A stretch of DNA of 64,000 nt from Pseudomonas yangonensis. GTDB lineage: Bacteria; Pseudomonadota; Gammaproteobacteria; Pseudomonadales; Pseudomonadaceae. A program made the translations under genes and the position numbers. The notes beneath the pieces were generated by a model. That model was not told the DNA's origin, searched no databases, and saw nothing but the letters and a program-made list of their open reading frames with translations. Location: positions 41,656 to 105,655 of the forward strand of contig NZ_BLJU01000023.1 in assembly GCF_009932725.1 (NCBI RefSeq). The letters run 5' to 3'. Positions 26,174 to 36,960 of this stretch are shown here, in pieces; the stretch's first letter is position 1; every line of letters starts with the position of its first letter.

Positions 26174-27838
26174 TCAGCCGCGATGCTGCGAGCGGAAGTG
26201 CTCGATCAGCCCCTGGGTGGATGCATCGCTGGCCGGCTCGTCGCTGGCGCCGGTCAGGCGCTGGTAGACTTCCTTGCCCATCTCCTTGCCCAGCTCCACG
26301 CCCCACTGGTCGAAGGCATTGATGCCCCAGATGGCGCTCTGCACGAATACCTTGTGCTCGTACAGCGCCACCAGCGCACCGAGGTTGAACGGCGCGATGC
26401 GGTTCATCACCAGAATGTTGCTCGGTCGGTTGCCTGGGATCACCTTGTGCGGTGCCAGACGCTGCACCTCGTCTTCGCTCAGCCCCTTGGCGCGCAGTTC
26501 GGCTTCGGCCTCATCGCGGGTCTTGCCCTGCATCAGCGCCTGGGCCTGCGACAGGCAGTTGGCGAACAGCCACTGGTGATGATCGGAGAGCGGGTTGTAG
26601 CTGTTGACCGGGACGATGAAGTCCGCCGGCACCAGCAGGCGGCCCTGGTGCAGCAACTGGTGGTAGGCATGCTGCCCGTTGCAGCCGACACCGCCCCAGA
26701 TGATGGGGCCGGTGGCGATGTCCAGCGGCGTGCCGTCCTGGCGCACGCTCTTGCCGTTGGACTCCATGTCCAGCTGCTGCAGGTGCTTGGTGAAGTTACG
26801 CAGATAGTGGTCGTAGGGCAGGATCGCGTGGCTCTGCGCGCCCCAGAAATTGGTGTACCAGATGCCCAGCAGGGCCATTAGTACCGGCATGTTTTCGGCC
26901 AGTGGCGCCTGGGTGAAGTGCTGATCCATGGCATAGGCTCCGGCCAGCAGTTCCTTGAAGTTGGACACGCCGATGGCCAGGGCAATGGGCAGACCGATGG
27001 CCGACCACAGCGAATAACGCCCACCGACCCAATCCCACATGGGGAAGATGTTCTCTTCGCCGATACCGAACTCGATGGCAGCCTTGCGGTTGCTGGTCAC
27101 GGCGATGAAATGACGGTGCAGCTGCTCTTCCGGGCCACCCATGGCCAGGTACCAGTCACGTGCGGCCAGGGTGTTCTTCAGGGTTTCCAGGGTACCGAAG
27201 GACTTGCTGGAGACGATGAACAGTGTGGTTTCGGGGTCCAGGCGAGCGGTCAGTTCGCGGAATTCGCTGCCATCGATATTGGCCAGGTAGTGGCAGCGCA
27301 CCCCGCGCTGAGTGAACGGACGCAGCGCCTCGGAGACCAGCTGTGGGCCGAGGAAGGAGCCGCCGATACCGATGTTCACCACTTCCTTGATCGGTTTTTC
27401 GCTGTAGCCGCGCCACAGCCCGCTGTGAATACGGCTGACCAGTTCGGTGACCTGATTCAGGACGCGGTGTACCTCGGGGATGATGTCATTGCCATCAACC
27501 ACGAGGCGCCGGCCGATTGGGCTGCGCAGAGCGGTATGCAGCGCAGCGCGACCCTCTGAAGCATTGACATGCTCACCGTTGTACAGGGCCGCAATGGCCT
27601 CGTTCAGACCGGCCTGATCGGCCAGTTGAATCAGCAGCTCGAGGCCGTGCTCGTCGATCAAATTCTTCGAGTAATCCAGGAGCAACCCACAGCTATCGAG
27701 GGAAAAACGCTGGAAGCGCCTTGCGTCCGCGGCGAAGGCTTCGCGCATGCTGAAACCGGCCATCTCGGCGCGGTGTTGCTGCAGCGCCTGCCAGGCGGGC
27801 AGAGTGGTGACGTCTTGAGGCTGCTGGTAGTAGGCCAT
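26174..27838 (-). CDS. pgi: glucose-6-phosphate isomerase
   Basis: Pgi interconverts glucose-6-phosphate and fructose-6-phosphate in the cytoplasm. The 554-residue protein carries both PGI signatures, WVGGRYSLWSAIGLPIAL and GINAFDQWGVELGK (active Lys), and the catalytic loop GCNGQHAYHQLLHQG. The Met at 27838 has AGGAG upstream; the frame is open to 27937, but those residues are not Pgi-like. It lies 73 bases downstream of panC on the same strand. Confidence 0.96.
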   Translation of the reverse strand: MAYYQQPQDVTTLPAWQALQQHRAEMAGFSMREAFAADARRFQRFSLDSCGLLLDYSKNLIDEHGLELLIQLADQAGLNEAIAALYNGEHVNASEGRAALHTALRSPIGRRLVVDGNDIIPEVHRVLNQVTELVSRIHSGLWRGYSEKPIKEVVNIGIGGSFLGPQLVSEALRPFTQRGVRCHYLANIDGSEFRELTARLDPETTLFIVSSKSFGTLETLKNTLAARDWYLAMGGPEEQLHRHFIAVTSNRKAAIEFGIGEENIFPMWDWVGGRYSLWSAIGLPIALAIGVSNFKELLAGAYAMDQHFTQAPLAENMPVLMALLGIWYTNFWGAQSHAILPYDHYLRNFTKHLQQLDMESNGKSVRQDGTPLDIATGPIIWGGVGCNGQHAYHQLLHQGRLLVPADFIVPVNSYNPLSDHHQWLFANCLSQAQALMQGKTRDEAEAELRAKGLSEDEVQRLAPHKVIPGNRPSNILVMNRIAPFNLGALVALYEHKVFVQSAIWGINAFDQWGVELGKEMGKEVYQRLTGASDEPASDASTQGLIEHFRSQHRG

Positions 27839-27911
27839 CGGAGCTCCTGATCCGCAACGGCCCGGCTTGATCCGGGCCTCCATGAGTGTAACCGTCTGCC
27901 TTTGGAGGCAG

Positions 27912-28769
27912 CTACTGACTCGGCAGTTCAACCACAAGATTGTCGATCAAGCGGGTGCCGCCCAGCTGGGCTGCGGTAAGGATTACCAGTTGGCGGTCGT
28001 CGAGCTGGGCCGGGCGGAGATTCACTGCGTTGCGGATTTCCAGGTAGTCGGGAACGAAACCCGCCTTGCGCTGCTGCTCCTGGGCAGCGTCGACGAGCCT
28101 GGGGTAATCACGGGCGCCACGGCGCAGTTCCTCGGCGATCGCTTGCAGACCCTGGTACAGCGCCGGAGCGGCGTCACGCTGTTCGGCGCTGAGGTAGCCA
28201 TTACGGGAGGAGAGGGCAAGGCCGTCTTCGGCGCGTTGGGTCGGTGCGCCAATGATCTGGATCGGCATGTTCAGGTCCTGCACCAGCGCGCGGATCACCG
28301 CCAGTTGCTGATAGTCCTTCTCGCCGAACACGGCCAGATCGGGCTGGACCATATTGAACAGCTTGGTCACCACGGTCGCCACGCCTTCGAAATGGCCCGG
28401 GCGGCTGGCGCCGCAGAGTCCTTCCGATACACCCGGCACGCTGACGCGAGTCTGGTCGCCCATGCCGTGCGGGTAGATTTCCGCGACATCGGGGTGAAAC
28501 AGCAGGTGGCAGCCAGCCGCCAGCAGCTTTTCCTGATCGGCGGCAAGTGTGCGCGGGTATTTGTCCAGATCTTCACCTGCACCGAACTGCAGCGGATTGA
28601 CGAAGATGCTGGCGACCACGAAGTCGGCCCGTTGGGCGGCGATTTGCACCAGCGAAACGTGGCCTGCGTGCAGATTGCCCATGGTCGGCACGAAGCCGAT
28701 CTGCTTGCCCTCGGCCCGGGCCTGGGCTATGGCGGCGCGCAGCTCGCGCAGGGTCTTGACCGTATTCAT
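27912..28769 (-). CDS. panC: pantothenate synthetase
   Basis: PanC joins pantoate and beta-alanine using ATP to make pantothenate. The 285-residue protein begins MNTVKTLRELRAAIAQARAEGK and has the HIGH-type motif FVPTMGNLHAGHVSLV, VASIFVNPLQFGAGEDL, FGEKDYQQLAVIRALVQDLN and ALSSRNGYL. The ATG overlaps the panB stop by 4 bases, so panB and panC are translationally coupled. Confidence 0.96.
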   Translation of the reverse strand: MNTVKTLRELRAAIAQARAEGKQIGFVPTMGNLHAGHVSLVQIAAQRADFVVASIFVNPLQFGAGEDLDKYPRTLAADQEKLLAAGCHLLFHPDVAEIYPHGMGDQTRVSVPGVSEGLCGASRPGHFEGVATVVTKLFNMVQPDLAVFGEKDYQQLAVIRALVQDLNMPIQIIGAPTQRAEDGLALSSRNGYLSAEQRDAAPALYQGLQAIAEELRRGARDYPRLVDAAQEQQRKAGFVPDYLEIRNAVNLRPAQLDDRQLVILTAAQLGGTRLIDNLVVELPSQ

Positions 28770-29566
28770 GCGGAGAAACCGTGCTCGGCTGCTGGGAAGC
28801 TGCCGTCCTTGACCGCCTTGACGTATGCGCTCAGGGCACCCTGAATGCTGCTCTGACCTTCCATGAAGTTGCGCACGAATTTGGCGACGCGGCCCGAGAG
28901 GGACAGGCCGAGCATATCGTGCAGTACCAGTACCTGACCGTCGGTGCCCGGGCCGGCACCGATGCCGATGACGGGAATCTTCACGGCCTGAGCGATCTCG
29001 GTAGCCAGCTCGCTGGGTACGCACTCCAGCAGGAGCATGGCGGCACCAGCCTGTTCCAGAGCCATGGCGTCGGCGCGCATCTGGCGCGCCTGGGCTTCCT
29101 GGCGGCCCTGAACCTTGTAGCCACCGAGAATATTCACTGCCTGCGGGGTGAGCCCGAGGTGGGCGCAGACCGGTACGCCGCGTTCGGCCAGCAGACGGAT
29201 CGGCTCGGCCAGCCAGCCGGCACCTTCGAGCTTGACCACGTGGGCGCCGGCCTGCATCAGCCTGGCGCTGTTGAGCAGCGTCTGTTCGCTGTTGGAATAG
29301 GCCATGAACGGCAGGTCGGCGATGATCAGTGCGCCGTTGTTACCGCGTTTGACGCTGGCGGTGTGATATGCCATCTCGTCGATGGTGACCGGCAGGGTGC
29401 TGTCGTGCCCCTGCAAGACCATGCCCAGGGAGTCGCCGACCAGCAGCACTTCAGCGCCGGCCTGACAGCAGGCCTGGGCGAAAGTGGCGTCATAAGCGGT
29501 CAGCATGGCGATTTTTTCACCGTTCTGCTTCAGGCTTTGCAGGGTGGTCAGGGTAACGTCAGGCAT
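28766..29566 (-). CDS. panB: 3-methyl-2-oxobutanoate hydroxymethyltransferase
   Basis: PanB transfers a hydroxymethyl group from methylene-THF to ketoisovalerate, the first committed step to pantothenate. The 266-residue protein shows MLTAYDATFAQACCQAGAEVLLVGDSLGMVLQGHDSTLPVT (in parts), DLPFMAY, KLEGAGW, AHLGLTPQ and the catalytic VIGIGAGPGTDGQVLVLHDMLG. It heads the panB-panC pair. Its substrate comes from the valine pathway, whose ilvIH and ilvC genes lie near the end of the window. Confidence 0.96.
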   Translation of the reverse strand: MPDVTLTTLQSLKQNGEKIAMLTAYDATFAQACCQAGAEVLLVGDSLGMVLQGHDSTLPVTIDEMAYHTASVKRGNNGALIIADLPFMAYSNSEQTLLNSARLMQAGAHVVKLEGAGWLAEPIRLLAERGVPVCAHLGLTPQAVNILGGYKVQGRQEAQARQMRADAMALEQAGAAMLLLECVPSELATEIAQAVKIPVIGIGAGPGTDGQVLVLHDMLGLSLSGRVAKFVRNFMEGQSSIQGALSAYVKAVKDGSFPAAEHGFSA

Positions 29567-29840
29567 TTCAAAGGTCCTCGCTCAGGCTCGGTATACCGCT
29601 TCTATCTGGCGGCAATCCGGCCTGGATTGGCATCAAAGGTGCGCCCGTCGCTGGACAACGGGACGCCTATAGTCCTGATGGGGGGGCGTGAAGTCAATTG
29701 CGGGTGTTACCGCTCTGTTACTGGCGTTACCGCCAATGCGCGGGATGTCGGGTTGCGCAACGGACCGCCCCGTAGGAGGCCGCTTCAGCGGCGAGCTTGT
29801 CGGAGCGCAGCTCAAACCCCTCCAGCAAAGGCCGGCTGGG
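29567..29840. other. intergenic region between folK and panB
   Basis: No gene is supported. Around 29772-29796 the sequence GTAGGAGGCCGCTTCAGCGGCGAGC is close in form to the common Pseudomonas REP type (GTAGGAGCGGCTTCAGCCGCGA); see the separate repeat entry. The panB promoter should also be here, but I could not fix it. Confidence 0.4.
29772..29796. repeat. REP-like palindromic element
   Basis: GTAGGAGGCCGCTTCAGCGG followed by CGAGC contains the small palindrome GCCGC-TTCA-GCGGC and resembles the Pseudomonas REP family. A single degenerate copy is visible here. Confidence 0.5.
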
Positions 29841-30329
29841 CTACTCGGCCAGGCGTTCCAGCCCGCTGAAGGGGCAGGCTTCCAACAGGGCACTCAGGCT
29901 GCGGCCGTCTGGGAGCCGCAGATCGGCAGCCAGCTCGGCCAGCGGATAGAGCACGAAGGGGCGGGCGTGCATGTGGTAGTGCGGCACGGTCAGCCGCTCA
30001 TCTTGGAGCAGGCGTTCACCGAACAGCAGGATATCCAGATCCAGTGTGCGCGGGCCCCAGCGCTCGGCCTTGCGTACCCGGCCCTGCTCCTGCTCGATGC
30101 GTTGCAGCGCATCGAGCAACTGCCAGGGCTCCAGTTCGGTATCCAGCGCCGCCACGGCATTGACGTAGCGTGGCTGGTCAGCCGGGCCGAGCGGATCGCT
30201 GATATAGAACGACGATCGTGCCTGCAAGCGGCTCTGCGGCAACTGCGCGATGGCGCTCAAGGCCGCACGCAATTGTCGCAGGGGCTCGGCCAGATTACTG
30301 CCGAGACCGATGTAGACCCGCTCCATCAT
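29841..30329 (-). CDS. folK: 2-amino-4-hydroxy-6-hydroxymethyldihydropteridine diphosphokinase
   Basis: FolK (HPPK) transfers pyrophosphate from ATP to hydroxymethyl-dihydropterin, supplying the substrate of FolP (gene at 2410). The 162-residue protein has VYIGLGSNL, the hydrophobic strand, and the signature RWGPRTLDLDILLFG. The start overlaps the pcnB stop (ATGATG across TGA), so folK is coupled to pcnB; the Met at 30326 is an equal alternative. Confidence 0.95.
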   Translation of the reverse strand: MMERVYIGLGSNLAEPLRQLRAALSAIAQLPQSRLQARSSFYISDPLGPADQPRYVNAVAALDTELEPWQLLDALQRIEQEQGRVRKAERWGPRTLDLDILLFGERLLQDERLTVPHYHMHARPFVLYPLAELAADLRLPDGRSLSALLEACPFSGLERLAE

Positions 30330-31714
30330 TCGCCGCCGCTTTCGCTGCGTTTACGACGGTTGTTGTTGCGACGACGTTTACGCGGCGCGTTGCCGGTGCT
30401 TTCGCCCTTGCCGGCGAGGTCGCGAATCATCTGTCGGCGCTCGCTGTCGTTGGCATCCTGGTAATCCGTCCACCACTCGCCCAGGCCACCGGTGTCCTCG
30501 CCGGCCAGTTCACGCAGCAGGAGGAAGTCGTAGCCGGCGCGAAAGCGCGGATTCTCCAGCAACAGGTCGGCACGTTTGCCACTGCGCCGCGGCAGGCGCT
30601 CCTGCATGTCCCAGATCTCGCGAATCGGGATGGTGAAGCGCTTGGGCACGGCGATGCGCTGGCACTGCTCGGCGATCAGCTCGTGGGCAGCTTCCTGCAT
30701 CGCCGGAATCGGCGGCATGCCCTTGCTCTGCAGCTGCAGCACGCGCGCCGGCAGCGCAGGCCAGAGCAGCGCCGCGAAGAGGAACGCCGGGGTGACCGAC
30801 TTGCCGTCGTGGACGCGGTCGTCGGTGTTGATCAAGGCCTGGCGGATCAGCTTCTCGGTGTATTCGGGATTGCGCTTGAGCGCCTCGCCACTGGCCGGGA
30901 ACAGCTGGGCGAAGAGATCGTGTTCGAGCAGCAGGTCGAAGGTGTATTCCGCGTAGCCGGCGAGAAACAGCTTGAGCACTTCATCGAACAGGCGCGCCGC
31001 TGGAATGTCGCGCAGCATCGGCGCCAGGCGGCGAATCGGTGCGGCGCTGTGCTTCTCGATCTCGAAGTCCAGCTTGGCGGCGAAACGCACCGCACGCAGC
31101 ATGCGTACCGGATCTTCCAGGTAACGCTGTTCCGGATCGCCGATCAGTCGCACTAGGTGATTGCGCACGTCATGCATGCCGCGAGCGTAGTCGAGGATAT
31201 GTTCCTGAGTCGGATCGTAGTACAGCGCATTGATGGTGAAGTCGCGGCGCTGAGCGTCGTCTTCCAGGGTGCCGTAGACATTGTCGCGCAGGATGCGACC
31301 GCTTTCGTGGCGGGCAGCCTGGTTGCTGTTTTCTTCTTCGTCGCCTTGCGGATGGTTGGCGCGGAAGGTCGCCACTTCGATGATCTCGCGACCGAAGTGC
31401 ACATGCACCAGCTTGAAGCGGCGGCCGATCACCCGTGCGTTACGAAACTCGGCCCGTACCTGCTCGGGCGTGGCGCTGGTGGCCACGTCGAAATCCTTGG
31501 GGTCGATGTCCAGCAGCAGATCGCGTACGCAGCCGCCGACCAGATAGGCCTGGTAGCCAGCCTTTTGCAGACGCTCGACCACGCTGATGGCGTGACGACT
31601 GATCTCATTGCGATTGAGTGGATGTTGGCGACTGCTCAGCACTTCGGGAGTGCTGCGTGGGCGTGGCGCCCGGCGCAGAGGTGAGTGGAAAGACTTGAAC
31701 AGCTTTTTCAGCAT
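30326..31714 (-). CDS. pcnB: poly(A) polymerase I
   Basis: PcnB adds 3' poly(A) tails that promote mRNA and sRNA decay. The 462-residue protein has the nucleotidyltransferase motif YLVGGCVRDLLLDIDPKDFDVATSATPEQV (with the DxD metal residues, in parts), the RRDFTINALYYD motif, a flexible loop (DPEQRYLEDPVRMLRAVRFAAKLDF) and a basic Arg/Lys/Asn-rich C-terminal tail (KRRRNNNRRKR) suited to RNA binding. I start at the ATG at 31714 (MLKKLFKSF); a GTG three codons upstream (31723) is possible. A TAGAAT -10-like box lies at 31899-31904 on this strand. crcZ lies just upstream. Confidence 0.95.
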   Translation of the reverse strand: MLKKLFKSFHSPLRRAPRPRSTPEVLSSRQHPLNRNEISRHAISVVERLQKAGYQAYLVGGCVRDLLLDIDPKDFDVATSATPEQVRAEFRNARVIGRRFKLVHVHFGREIIEVATFRANHPQGDEEENSNQAARHESGRILRDNVYGTLEDDAQRRDFTINALYYDPTQEHILDYARGMHDVRNHLVRLIGDPEQRYLEDPVRMLRAVRFAAKLDFEIEKHSAAPIRRLAPMLRDIPAARLFDEVLKLFLAGYAEYTFDLLLEHDLFAQLFPASGEALKRNPEYTEKLIRQALINTDDRVHDGKSVTPAFLFAALLWPALPARVLQLQSKGMPPIPAMQEAAHELIAEQCQRIAVPKRFTIPIREIWDMQERLPRRSGKRADLLLENPRFRAGYDFLLLRELAGEDTGGLGEWWTDYQDANDSERRQMIRDLAGKGESTGNAPRKRRRNNNRRKRSESGGE

Positions 31715-31968
31715 GGGATGCACTGTTTGGAGTAGTGGCCGGCCTGCTCCATATGCTGTCGAGGTGCTGCCTGGAGGGCATCGCGGCGTTTAAGGCAGCA
31801 GTCCTGGATTCGCTGACGAACCGCGAACACCACCCTGGCGCTTGCTTCGGTAACCTGTTTCGACGGCATACGGAATGATGACCGCATGATTGCTGCGGAT
31901 TCTAGCATCGTGTCGGGAGAAGGTGTGTAGAAGGGCGGATGGCGGGAATTCTGGGAGCGCAAGCTACT

Positions 31969-32329
31969 GGGGGAGCCGAAGCTCCCCCCCAAGTTGGTGC
32001 GTGCTCTGTTTTTATTGTTATTGAGGGCCTGTTGTTTTTGTTGTTCGGCCCTTCCCGGCTCGCCGTGGCTTACCGGGTGCTCCCTAGAATGGGGAGCCAA
32101 TAGCAAACGGATTTCTTTGGACGCTGATGCTGCCTTAATCAACCAGTTCCGGCGCTGCCTCGAGGCAGTTTTATTGTTCTCAGTCTGGTCGCTGGGGCGA
32201 ACCCCTTGTGGCAACTCCTCTCCAAAAGAATCAGTTAGCTGCGCCTCCTTACCTTGTTGTTCTTGTTGTTGTGGAGTCGTTACGTCTTGTTCTTATTGTG
32301 TAGGGCATTGCTTGTTATTGTTGTTGTGC
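31969..32329 (-). ncRNA. crcZ: CrcZ sRNA (Hfq/Crc decoy of catabolite repression)
   Basis: The - strand between cbrB and pcnB carries clusters of CA-rich AAYAAYAA motifs. A 5' cluster, GCACAACAACAATAACAAG, lies at 32311-32329. Others lie near 32284-32303 (ACAATAAGAACAAG), 32251-32273 (ACAACAACAAGAACAACAAG), 32170-32178 (GAACAATAAAAC) and 32008-32049 (AACAACAAAAACAACAG and AATAACAATAAAAACAG). These are the Hfq/Crc-binding sites by which CrcZ sequesters Hfq and relieves catabolite repression. The position downstream of cbrB, the sigma-54 promoter at 32340-32354 and the CbrB-type site all match CrcZ. The 3' end is set at the stem-loop 31969-31988; no T tract follows, so it may extend further. 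Confidence 0.9.
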
Positions 32330-32339
32330 CAGAGATAAA

Positions 32340-32354
32340 GCAGATGCCGTGCCA
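32340..32354 (-). promoter_or_regulatory. sigma-54 promoter of crcZ
   Basis: On the - strand TGGCACGGCATCTGC has GG and GC exactly 10 bases apart (GG at 32353-32352, GC at 32341-32340). The predicted start is at about 32328-32330, where the CA-rich RNA begins with GCACAAC. Confidence 0.85.
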
Positions 32355-32414
32355 GTTTTTACGATTCCTTGTAAATCAAGGGCTTGAGGCTATCTGGGGT
32401 GTCCGGGTGGGTAG

Positions 32415-32450
32415 AAAAAAGCCGGGTTTTCGTTACCGTTAGACCCGGCC
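32415..32450 (-). terminator. intrinsic terminator of cbrB
   Basis: On the - strand GCCGGGT (32449-32443) pairs with ACCCGGC (32427-32421), followed by TTTTTT. It separates cbrB from crcZ transcription. Confidence 0.85.
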
Positions 32451-32452
32451 TT

Positions 32453-32478
32453 TGTTACGAGATATTGAAACGGTAACA
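32453..32478. promoter_or_regulatory. CbrB upstream activating site for crcZ
   Basis: A perfect palindrome TGTTAC-N14-GTAACA lies about 100-125 bases upstream of the crcZ -24/-12 promoter. GTTAC half-sites are the reported CbrB recognition element. A further GTTAC occurs at about 32432, inside the cbrB terminator loop. Overlap of the UAS region with the terminator is notable. Confidence 0.75.
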
Positions 32479-32524
32479 ACCTGTGGAGCCCATGCTCGGG
32501 CAGGCTGTCACCGACGCCGTAACG

Positions 32525-33952
<1,428 letters not shown>

Positions 33953-34005
33953 TAATTCGATCTCTCGACGGTCACGGTGGTGCCGTTGGCACCCTATATC
34001 GCTGT

Positions 34006-36960
34006 TTACATCGCTACGGACGTCGCCTCGACATGCCTTGGCAGGGTGACCCGAATGCGAGTGCCCAGTTGGCGCTCGGGGTCGGCCGGGCTGTCGATTG
34101 TTATTTGTCCATAATGCTCTTCCACGATCGAATAGACCAGCGCGAGGCCCAGACCGGTCCCTTCGCCGGGATCCTTGGTGGTGAAGAAGGGTTCGAACAG
34201 ACGGTCGATGATCGCCTTGGGAATGCCGCTGCCTTCGTCCTCGACGATCAGGTCGACGGTATGCTCGCTGGCCTCGCTGCGCACGCGGATGGCGCCGCCG
34301 GGCGGCGAGGCGTCACGGGCGTTGGACAGCAGGTTGATCAGTACCTGGGCCAGGCGCTGCGGGTCGCCGCAGGCCCAGTGCTGCGGATCGCAGAGGTTGT
34401 AGAACTGGATATCGAAGTTGCGTTTGTTCAGCGACAGCAGGCCGATGGCGTCCTGCGCCACGTCGGCCAGGCACACCGGCTCGTCGCTGCGCTGGTGGCT
34501 GCCGGAGTGGGCGAAGCTCATCAGCGACTGGACGATGCGTGATACGCGCTTGGTCTGTTCCAGGATCTGCCCGCTGATTTCGGTCAGTTCGCCGTCGTTT
34601 TCGCGTTCCTCGCGCAGGTTTTGCGCCAGGCAGGCGATGCCGGTGATCGGGTTGCCGATCTCGTGGGCGACCCCGGCGGCGAGGCGGCCGATGCTGGCCA
34701 GGCGTTCGGAGTGCACCAGCTTGTCTTCGAGCATCTGGGTTTCGGTCTGATCCTCGACCAGCAGCACCAGGCCACTGTTACCGGGCGCCAGCGGTTCGTT
34801 GATGGCTGCCTTGTGCAGATTCAGCCAGCGAATCTGCCCGTCGAGCGCCAGATGCTGTTTGTGCAGGTGCTGGTCCGGGCGTTCGATGAAGTCCTGCAGC
34901 AGGCTCTGCCAGGGTTCGGCCAGGGTGCTCAGGCGCGAACCGACGATGCGCTGGGCAGGGATGTCGGTGAGTTCCTCCATGGCCCGGTTCCACATCAGGA
35001 TTTCCTGATCCTTGGCCAGCGAGCACACGCCCATGGGCAGCTCCTGCAAGGTCTGGCGGTGATAGCGACGCAGGGCGTCGAGCTCGGCGGCCAGGCCGGT
35101 GAGGCGCGACTGGTAATCCTCCAGGCGGCTTTCGATGAAGTGGATGTCCTCGGTGACATAGCCTTCGGTGCCGGACTTGTAGGGCAGGAAGGTTTCGACG
35201 ATGTCCTGCGCCACGCTCGGCCCCATCAGGCCGGACAGGTTGGCCTCGATGCGGTCGCGCAGGCGGCGCAGGGCATAAGGGCGGCTCTCGTCGAAGGGCA
35301 GGTGCAGGTCACGCAGGGCCTGTTCCACTTCGCGCTGCGCAGTCTTGGCGCCGAGCGGCTTGGCCAGTTGTGCGGCAAAGTCCTGCGGTGACACGGCGAC
35401 CAGCTCGCGCCGTTGCGGACGGCGCACGTTGTCCACCGCGCAGGCTTCGGCGGCGCTCTTCTCCTCGGGGCTGGCCTCGGTGAACAGCGACACCAGGGTG
35501 AACATCAGCACGTTGGCCGCCAGTGAGGCGATGGCCGCCAGGTGCCAGCTGGCGTCATCGAGCACATAGATGACGTTGAACAGGGGTAGGTAGAAACCTT
35601 CCAGATTGCCCAGCAGCGGCAGCAGCATGGTCAGCGCCCAGACGCTGATGCCTGCCAGCAGGCCGGCGAGGAAACCGCGGCGATTGGCCGTCTGCCAATA
35701 CAGCACTGAGAGGACGCCGGGCAGGAACTGCAAGGTGGCGACGAAGGCGACGATGCCCAGGTTGGCCAGATCCTGCTGGGCGCCGAGCAGCAGGTAGAAG
35801 CCGTAGCCGGCCATGATGATGGCCACGATCAGCGCGCGTCGCGTCCACTTCAGCCAGCGGTAGATGTTGCCTTCGGCTGGCGGCTGGTAGAGCGGCAGCA
35901 CCAGGTGGTTCAGCGCCATGCCGGACAGCGCCAGGGTCGAGACGATGATCAGGCCGCTGGAGGCGGACAGCCCGCCGACATAGGCGAGCAGGGCCAGGGT
36001 TTCGCTGTTGACCGCGATACCCAGACCCAGGGTGAAGTATTCGGGGTTGGTGGTCGCCCCGAGCTTGAGGCCGGCCCAGAGGATCAGCGGCACGGCCAGG
36101 CTCATCAGCAGCAGGAACAGTGGCAGGCCCCAGCTGGCGCTGACCATGGCGCGCGGGTTGAGGTTCTCGGTGAAGGTCATGTGGTACATGTGCGGCATGA
36201 CGATGGCCGAGGCGAAGAACACCAGCAGCAGGGTGCGCCACGGGCCTTCCTGCAGCGGCGTATGCAGCGTGGCCAGTGCCGCCTGGTTCTGCACCAGCCA
36301 TAGCTCCAGCTCACGCGGGCCGCCGAACACCTGATACAGCGCGTACCAGCCGATCACGCCGAGGGCGACCAGCTTGACCAGCGACTCGAAGGCGATGGCG
36401 AACACCAGGCCCTCGTGCTTCTCGCGCGTGGCGATATGGCGCGCGCCGAACAGAATGGTGAACAGGATGATCAGCCCGCAGTAGCTCAGCGCGACCTTCT
36501 CCTGCAGCGGCTCGCGGCTGAGGATACCGATGGAGTCGGCCACCGCCTGGATCTGCAGGGCCAGCAGCGGCAGCACGCCAATCAGCATGAACAGGGTGGT
36601 CAGTGCGCCGGCCCAGGTGCTGCGAAAACGGAAGGCGAACAGGTCGGCCAGCGATGACAGCTGGTAGGTGCGGGTGATGCGCAGGATCGGGTAGAGCAGC
36701 ACGGGGGCCAGCAGAAAGGCCCCGGAAACCCCGAGATAGCTGGCGAGAAAGCCGTAACCGTACTGGTAGGCCAGGCCGACCGTGCCGTAGAAGGCCCAGG
36801 CGCTGGCGTACACGCCCAGCGACAGGGTGTAGGTCAGCGGGTGGCGGATGATCCAGCGGGGGATAAGGCCCTTTTCACTGACCCAGGCGACACCGAACAG
36901 CATCAGCAGATAGCCGGCGCTGATCAGGATCAGTTCGCTCAGGCTAAAGCTCGTCAGCAT
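34006..36960 (-). CDS. cbrA: sensor histidine kinase CbrA
   Basis: CbrA is a 984-residue membrane kinase that phosphorylates CbrB. The N-terminal half (about 1-500) is a sodium/solute-symporter-like domain with about 13 membrane helices, followed by a linker, a PAS-type domain (about 640-720, LQELPMGVCSLAKDQEILMWNRAMEEL in parts), the HisKA domain with His766 in AAGVAHEIGNPITGI, and HATPase motifs (NLLSNARDAS, DEGSGIP, GTGLGLALVYSIVEEH). The transporter-like domain has been linked to histidine uptake in relatives. The start overlaps the end of the small upstream cbrX gene by 17 bases. Confidence 0.96.
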   Translation of the reverse strand: MLTSFSLSELILISAGYLLMLFGVAWVSEKGLIPRWIIRHPLTYTLSLGVYASAWAFYGTVGLAYQYGYGFLASYLGVSGAFLLAPVLLYPILRITRTYQLSSLADLFAFRFRSTWAGALTTLFMLIGVLPLLALQIQAVADSIGILSREPLQEKVALSYCGLIILFTILFGARHIATREKHEGLVFAIAFESLVKLVALGVIGWYALYQVFGGPRELELWLVQNQAALATLHTPLQEGPWRTLLLVFFASAIVMPHMYHMTFTENLNPRAMVSASWGLPLFLLLMSLAVPLILWAGLKLGATTNPEYFTLGLGIAVNSETLALLAYVGGLSASSGLIIVSTLALSGMALNHLVLPLYQPPAEGNIYRWLKWTRRALIVAIIMAGYGFYLLLGAQQDLANLGIVAFVATLQFLPGVLSVLYWQTANRRGFLAGLLAGISVWALTMLLPLLGNLEGFYLPLFNVIYVLDDASWHLAAIASLAANVLMFTLVSLFTEASPEEKSAAEACAVDNVRRPQRRELVAVSPQDFAAQLAKPLGAKTAQREVEQALRDLHLPFDESRPYALRRLRDRIEANLSGLMGPSVAQDIVETFLPYKSGTEGYVTEDIHFIESRLEDYQSRLTGLAAELDALRRYHRQTLQELPMGVCSLAKDQEILMWNRAMEELTDIPAQRIVGSRLSTLAEPWQSLLQDFIERPDQHLHKQHLALDGQIRWLNLHKAAINEPLAPGNSGLVLLVEDQTETQMLEDKLVHSERLASIGRLAAGVAHEIGNPITGIACLAQNLREERENDGELTEISGQILEQTKRVSRIVQSLMSFAHSGSHQRSDEPVCLADVAQDAIGLLSLNKRNFDIQFYNLCDPQHWACGDPQRLAQVLINLLSNARDASPPGGAIRVRSEASEHTVDLIVEDEGSGIPKAIIDRLFEPFFTTKDPGEGTGLGLALVYSIVEEHYGQITIDSPADPERQLGTRIRVTLPRHVEATSVAM

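Noticed and set aside
32000..32330. TTG-rich low-complexity stretch that looks like a repeat.
   Set aside because: It is the complement of the CA motifs of CrcZ on the - strand, not a satellite or insertion.
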